Source: Datnioides undecimradiatus
Taxonomy: Eukaryota; Chordata; Actinopteri; Lobotiformes; Datnioididae
Reading direction: 5' to 3'
DNA: 64,000 bases
Assembly (NCBI GenBank): GCA_008933995.1
Contig: WARS01000013.1
Span: forward strand, 8,036,329-8,100,328
The first letter of the stretch is position 1, and each line of letters starts with the position of its first letter. This document shows positions 60,870 through 64,000 of this stretch, one piece after another. The notes under the pieces are model-generated. The model was not told the DNA's origin. It saw nothing but the letters and a program-made list of their open reading frames with translations, and ran no database searches. The translations under genes and the position numbers were made by a program.

Positions 60870-62700
60870 CACGCTTTCTTTTATTCATGTTTACTGGAGA
60901 TTTTCATGCTCGCAGTGCAATTGCTGTAACGTTTCTATAGCTTACATGAAGGTAGGGATCTCGACAAATGCAACAAAGTGAATGCTTGTAAATGTACATT
61001 TTTGCTATAAGCCTACTGCCTCGTGCTAATTTTTATTTTTGTAGTGACTTTGACTGGGTGGAGATCATTTGTCATCTTTTCCCAAATAACAAGTGTTTAC
61101 ATTTCTACTGTGGCGACGGTGGGGAAAACTAGTATTTTCATATATATTTATGTAAGAGTAGCTACCCTGTTGTGGAAAAAATACCACAAGTTTCAGTTTC
61201 AATTTTTTGACCAAATTTAATTAAACAAGGAAACTTAGTTGTAAAATCCATTTAAGGAGTAAGACTGAAAGTACTCACCAAAACTGTACTGGTTCATGTT
61301 ATTTCTTTTCATTTTGGGGAAGTATTATAAAGTTGCATTTTATGACTACTTATTTTGCAAGTCAAATCTTAATCTGCAAAGAGAGTAGCACAGCTGTTTT
61401 GCAGTAAGTATATCTTTACTGCAGCCTTTTTATAAGTATAGGTCTGTCTACATAAACTGTTACTGAAACCTAATTAAGTTTTCCATCTTAGTGTCAAAGT
61501 GCAAGTAAATGCTGACTGTAGGCTCTGAGCAGGTTTGCCTTGACCTTCTAAGTCTCAAAGGCTGGGTTTGCAGTCTGTGCAGAGGCAGTTAGAGTGATCA
61601 ACATGGACCGCTCTGTGTATTATGATATTAGTATTGGGACTCCTCACACATCTGCAGGCAATGGTGCCAAATAGTAGCTAGAAATTTGGTGCAGCGTGAC
61701 TGATATGAAAGAAAACATATAGCCCATGTGTGCATTTCATCCTTCACAATAAAAGATGGTTGCAGTAAATAATTTCCTTTTCTTTTGCAGGATAGCATCT
61801 CTACACTATCTCCAATACACACTTTTGTTTTAATTATCGGAATTAGTGTTTAGCCATAATAATTAGAACGTTTTTGATTATTTTACAATTTGGTTAAACA
61901 CATAGATCTGCAACCAGTAAATCCAAGGTGGGACATTATGTGATAAAAAATAGAGTTTCATCAAAAGTAGGAGCCCAACAAATTTATTTGCCTCTGTAAG
62001 TCTGTTAAAGTTACAAAGTAATGGTAAGAGTTGATGACATTATGTCTTTGCAAGAAGCCATTCCTACAAAACTAATTTAGGGTAGCGTTATATAAACCTG
62101 CATTATTGTTTGTTATATGTTAGGTAGCTCTTATCTAGTGAACTACAGGAAAAAATGTTTTGTAAGGATGTAGTTTAAACTATAAAGTTGATTATGTGAC
62201 AACTCCATTAAGTTGAATTTGTTACAAAAGTATTACTTTTCAAAAATTACCTACAGATGGATCAGCAACAGCACATCAACAGCTAGGAACCAGTGGCCTA
62301 CTGAACCCTTTGACAGCTGTTCACAGCTCCTTCCACTCTTCCTGGGTGTGCAGATTGATGTTCGCCTGTGCAGCTTTCTGAGATTTCACTATGTACTTTT
62401 TCAAGAATAACTTTCTGGGAATCATCAGGAAATGATCTGGAAAGGTTTCCCCAAAGTAAACTTTTGGGAACATTCCTAGAACCACAGTACATCTACTTTT
62501 GTTCCAAAAATATAACTTCAAGGAAATCATTTGAGAACATAAACTTAAACTTATGACCCTAGTTCAGTGGTTTAATTAATTCTTTGGGGATGTAAGATGA
62601 TGCATTGTATTTTATGTCTAATCTGGATATAGAAAGAAAATAGTCCAGCTGTCTTGCAGTAAAACATAAATTCATGTCATATAAGTATGTAGCACAGGAC
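60870..62700. other. Gene-free flank right of fkbp5
   Basis: AT-rich with short frames only and no family signature. Nothing supports an exon or RNA gene. Confidence 0.55.
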
Positions 62701-62837
62701 AGATGTTAACCCGTTTGTGCCCAGATTTTTTTCAGAGTTGTAAGGCACATCATTTTATCAGTTGAGTCCCACTGAATCATGTTATGTATTTATTTTTTCC
62801 ATTTTGTACTTGTTTTGAAGAAAATAGCATTTTTATG

Positions 62838-63130
62838 ACTGGCAACAATCTCTTATATCAACAATTGTTGCCAGTAGTCACACAGCTTGTCACTAGGTCA
62901 AATGTCACCTAATAATAATAGAGAAATAATAATAATAATACTATAATAATAACAAAATAATAATATAGTTATAATAAATAATAACAAAAAGGTGGAGCCT
63001 CAGGTTCCCCCTGTACCTTTGTCTACGTTGTCTACTAGCATATAAGTAGAAAAGTTGAATTAGTACCTTTGAGATTTTTTATTGTGAGTCAAAAATGACA
63101 GTGATACACCTTGGCAACAATTGTTGCCAG
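62838..63130. repeat. Palindromic GGCAACAATTGTTGCC block with (AAT)n core
   Basis: ACTGGCAACAAT (62,838-62,849) and ATTGTTGCCAGT (62,864-62,875) are exact inverted copies. A perfect 18-bp palindrome TGGCAACAATTGTTGCCA follows at 63,112-63,129. Between them lies AAT-rich simple sequence (about 62,911-62,988). About 130 bp to the left is TTAACCCGTTTGTGCCC (62,707-62,723). Together these suggest a decayed MITE, but no matching right end was found. Confidence 0.6.
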
Positions 63131-63139
63131 TGGGGCAAA

Positions 63140-64000
63140 ACAAAAAAACGTACCAATATGTCAAAAATGTAGGCTACACAAATACACTACCTAAGTAGAT
63201 ATGTTTAGATACTTATATCTGACACATTAGAGCTCAATAAGGTTCATTCAAGTACAAGTATAAGTTCCTGTCTCCAATTAATGTTAAATGACAAGTCATA
63301 AACCTGGTGCAAGTGTAGTCTTCTGTAAGTACTTCTTGAGAAGATAGTGCATCATATATAAGGAGCAATTGTTTTACAATTCAAATCAAAATGTCAGCAA
63401 AGAAAATAGCACAGTTATTTTGCAGTCAGCTTTTCAACAATGTTGTCATTTCCTCCCAAAACTGTTAGGGTTTTTCATCTTATCACTTTTTTAATGCAAG
63501 TAAATACTGAAACTCACTGTCAAAGTGGTGATAGGGTAAAGTGGTAAAACCTGATCCAGGCGTTCTTATGTGTAACCATCTCTTATATCATCTCTTATAT
63601 CTCTTATGTTTAGAATCAGTGTGATACATCATAGTTTAAGCTCTTCTTTTGCAAGTCAAGTCTTGATCTGAAGAGAAATGGTGCTGCAGTAAAACATTAA
63701 ATAATTTCCTTCTTGAAATGTAGGAACCTGACCTAACTTGCTACTATAGCCCAATTAAGTTTCACATGTAAGCTGTTAAACAAGAATGAAATACTTATAT
63801 TAGACTAAAACACAAGTAAATATCCAAAGTGAGAGCACTCACTGTGGATAAGGATAAGGATAGTCAAATAGGAACACGAAGTTACAAACCAGGTCCAGGT
63901 GTTGTAATTACTTCATGTAATGTAAAGTAATTATATTTCATCTTGTATTTTATTAGCGATTGTTTAAAAGGTTAGTTAGAGAATACAATGAAGTGTAAGA
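63140..64000. other. Gene-free right edge
   Basis: AT-rich with short repeats such as ATCTCTTATATC near 63,580-63,605. Nothing else recognised. Confidence 0.5.

Overview
The window looks like nuclear DNA of a ray-finned (teleost) fish. Coding sequence is split by GT-AG introns, the spacers are AT-rich and full of microsatellites, and there are L2-clade LINE pieces with the usual fish 3' tail, MITE-like elements and a CpG-island promoter. I rebuilt the coding exons by hand from translation and splice signals. Three intact protein-coding genes account for nearly all of the coding content. I saw no rRNA, tRNA, CRISPR array or prokaryotic feature.

Layout. (1) 1-12.3 kb: AT-rich spacer with a tetranucleotide repeat, one GC-rich probable mobile element (about 10.58-11.17 kb), a strong hairpin and CTCF-like motifs. 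(2) 12,443-18,207, minus strand: complete 14-exon SLC6 neurotransmitter/osmolyte transporter gene, 611 aa. (3) 18.2-30.9 kb: spacer between two head-to-head genes, holding an internally deleted L2 LINE, L2 tail fragments, two candidate 5' non-coding exons and a CTCF-like site. (4) 30,919-39,900, plus strand: second complete 14-exon SLC6 gene, 594 aa, with the same exon phases and, for 12 of 14 exons, the same coding lengths as the first. A hAT-like MITE begins 93 bp after its stop codon. (5) 40.5-47.7 kb: spacer with a roughly 2-kb element bounded by inverted repeats. (6) 47,718-55,566, minus strand: fkbp5 (FKBP51), ten coding exons, 455 aa, collinear with the human protein for 422 residues. 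Its likely non-coding first exon and CpG-island promoter lie near 60.1-60.9 kb and contain an almost perfect glucocorticoid response element. (7) 60.9-64 kb: AT-rich flank with palindromic repeats and no gene seen.

How the genes relate. The two SLC6 genes are paralogues from an inverted duplication and belong to the GABA/taurine/betaine/creatine branch (closest in feel to GAT2, SLC6A13). Both keep the sodium- and chloride-site residues, so both should be active Na+/Cl--coupled carriers. They differ from each other, and from the mammalian GATs, at two pocket positions: His or Gln in TM1 where GAT2, GAT3 and BGT1 have Glu, and Thr or Ile in TM6. That suggests they have diverged in substrate. 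fkbp5 is an Hsp90 co-chaperone gene, and the GRE at its promoter fits the known glucocorticoid induction of this family. No functional link between fkbp5 and the transporters is visible beyond their being neighbours.
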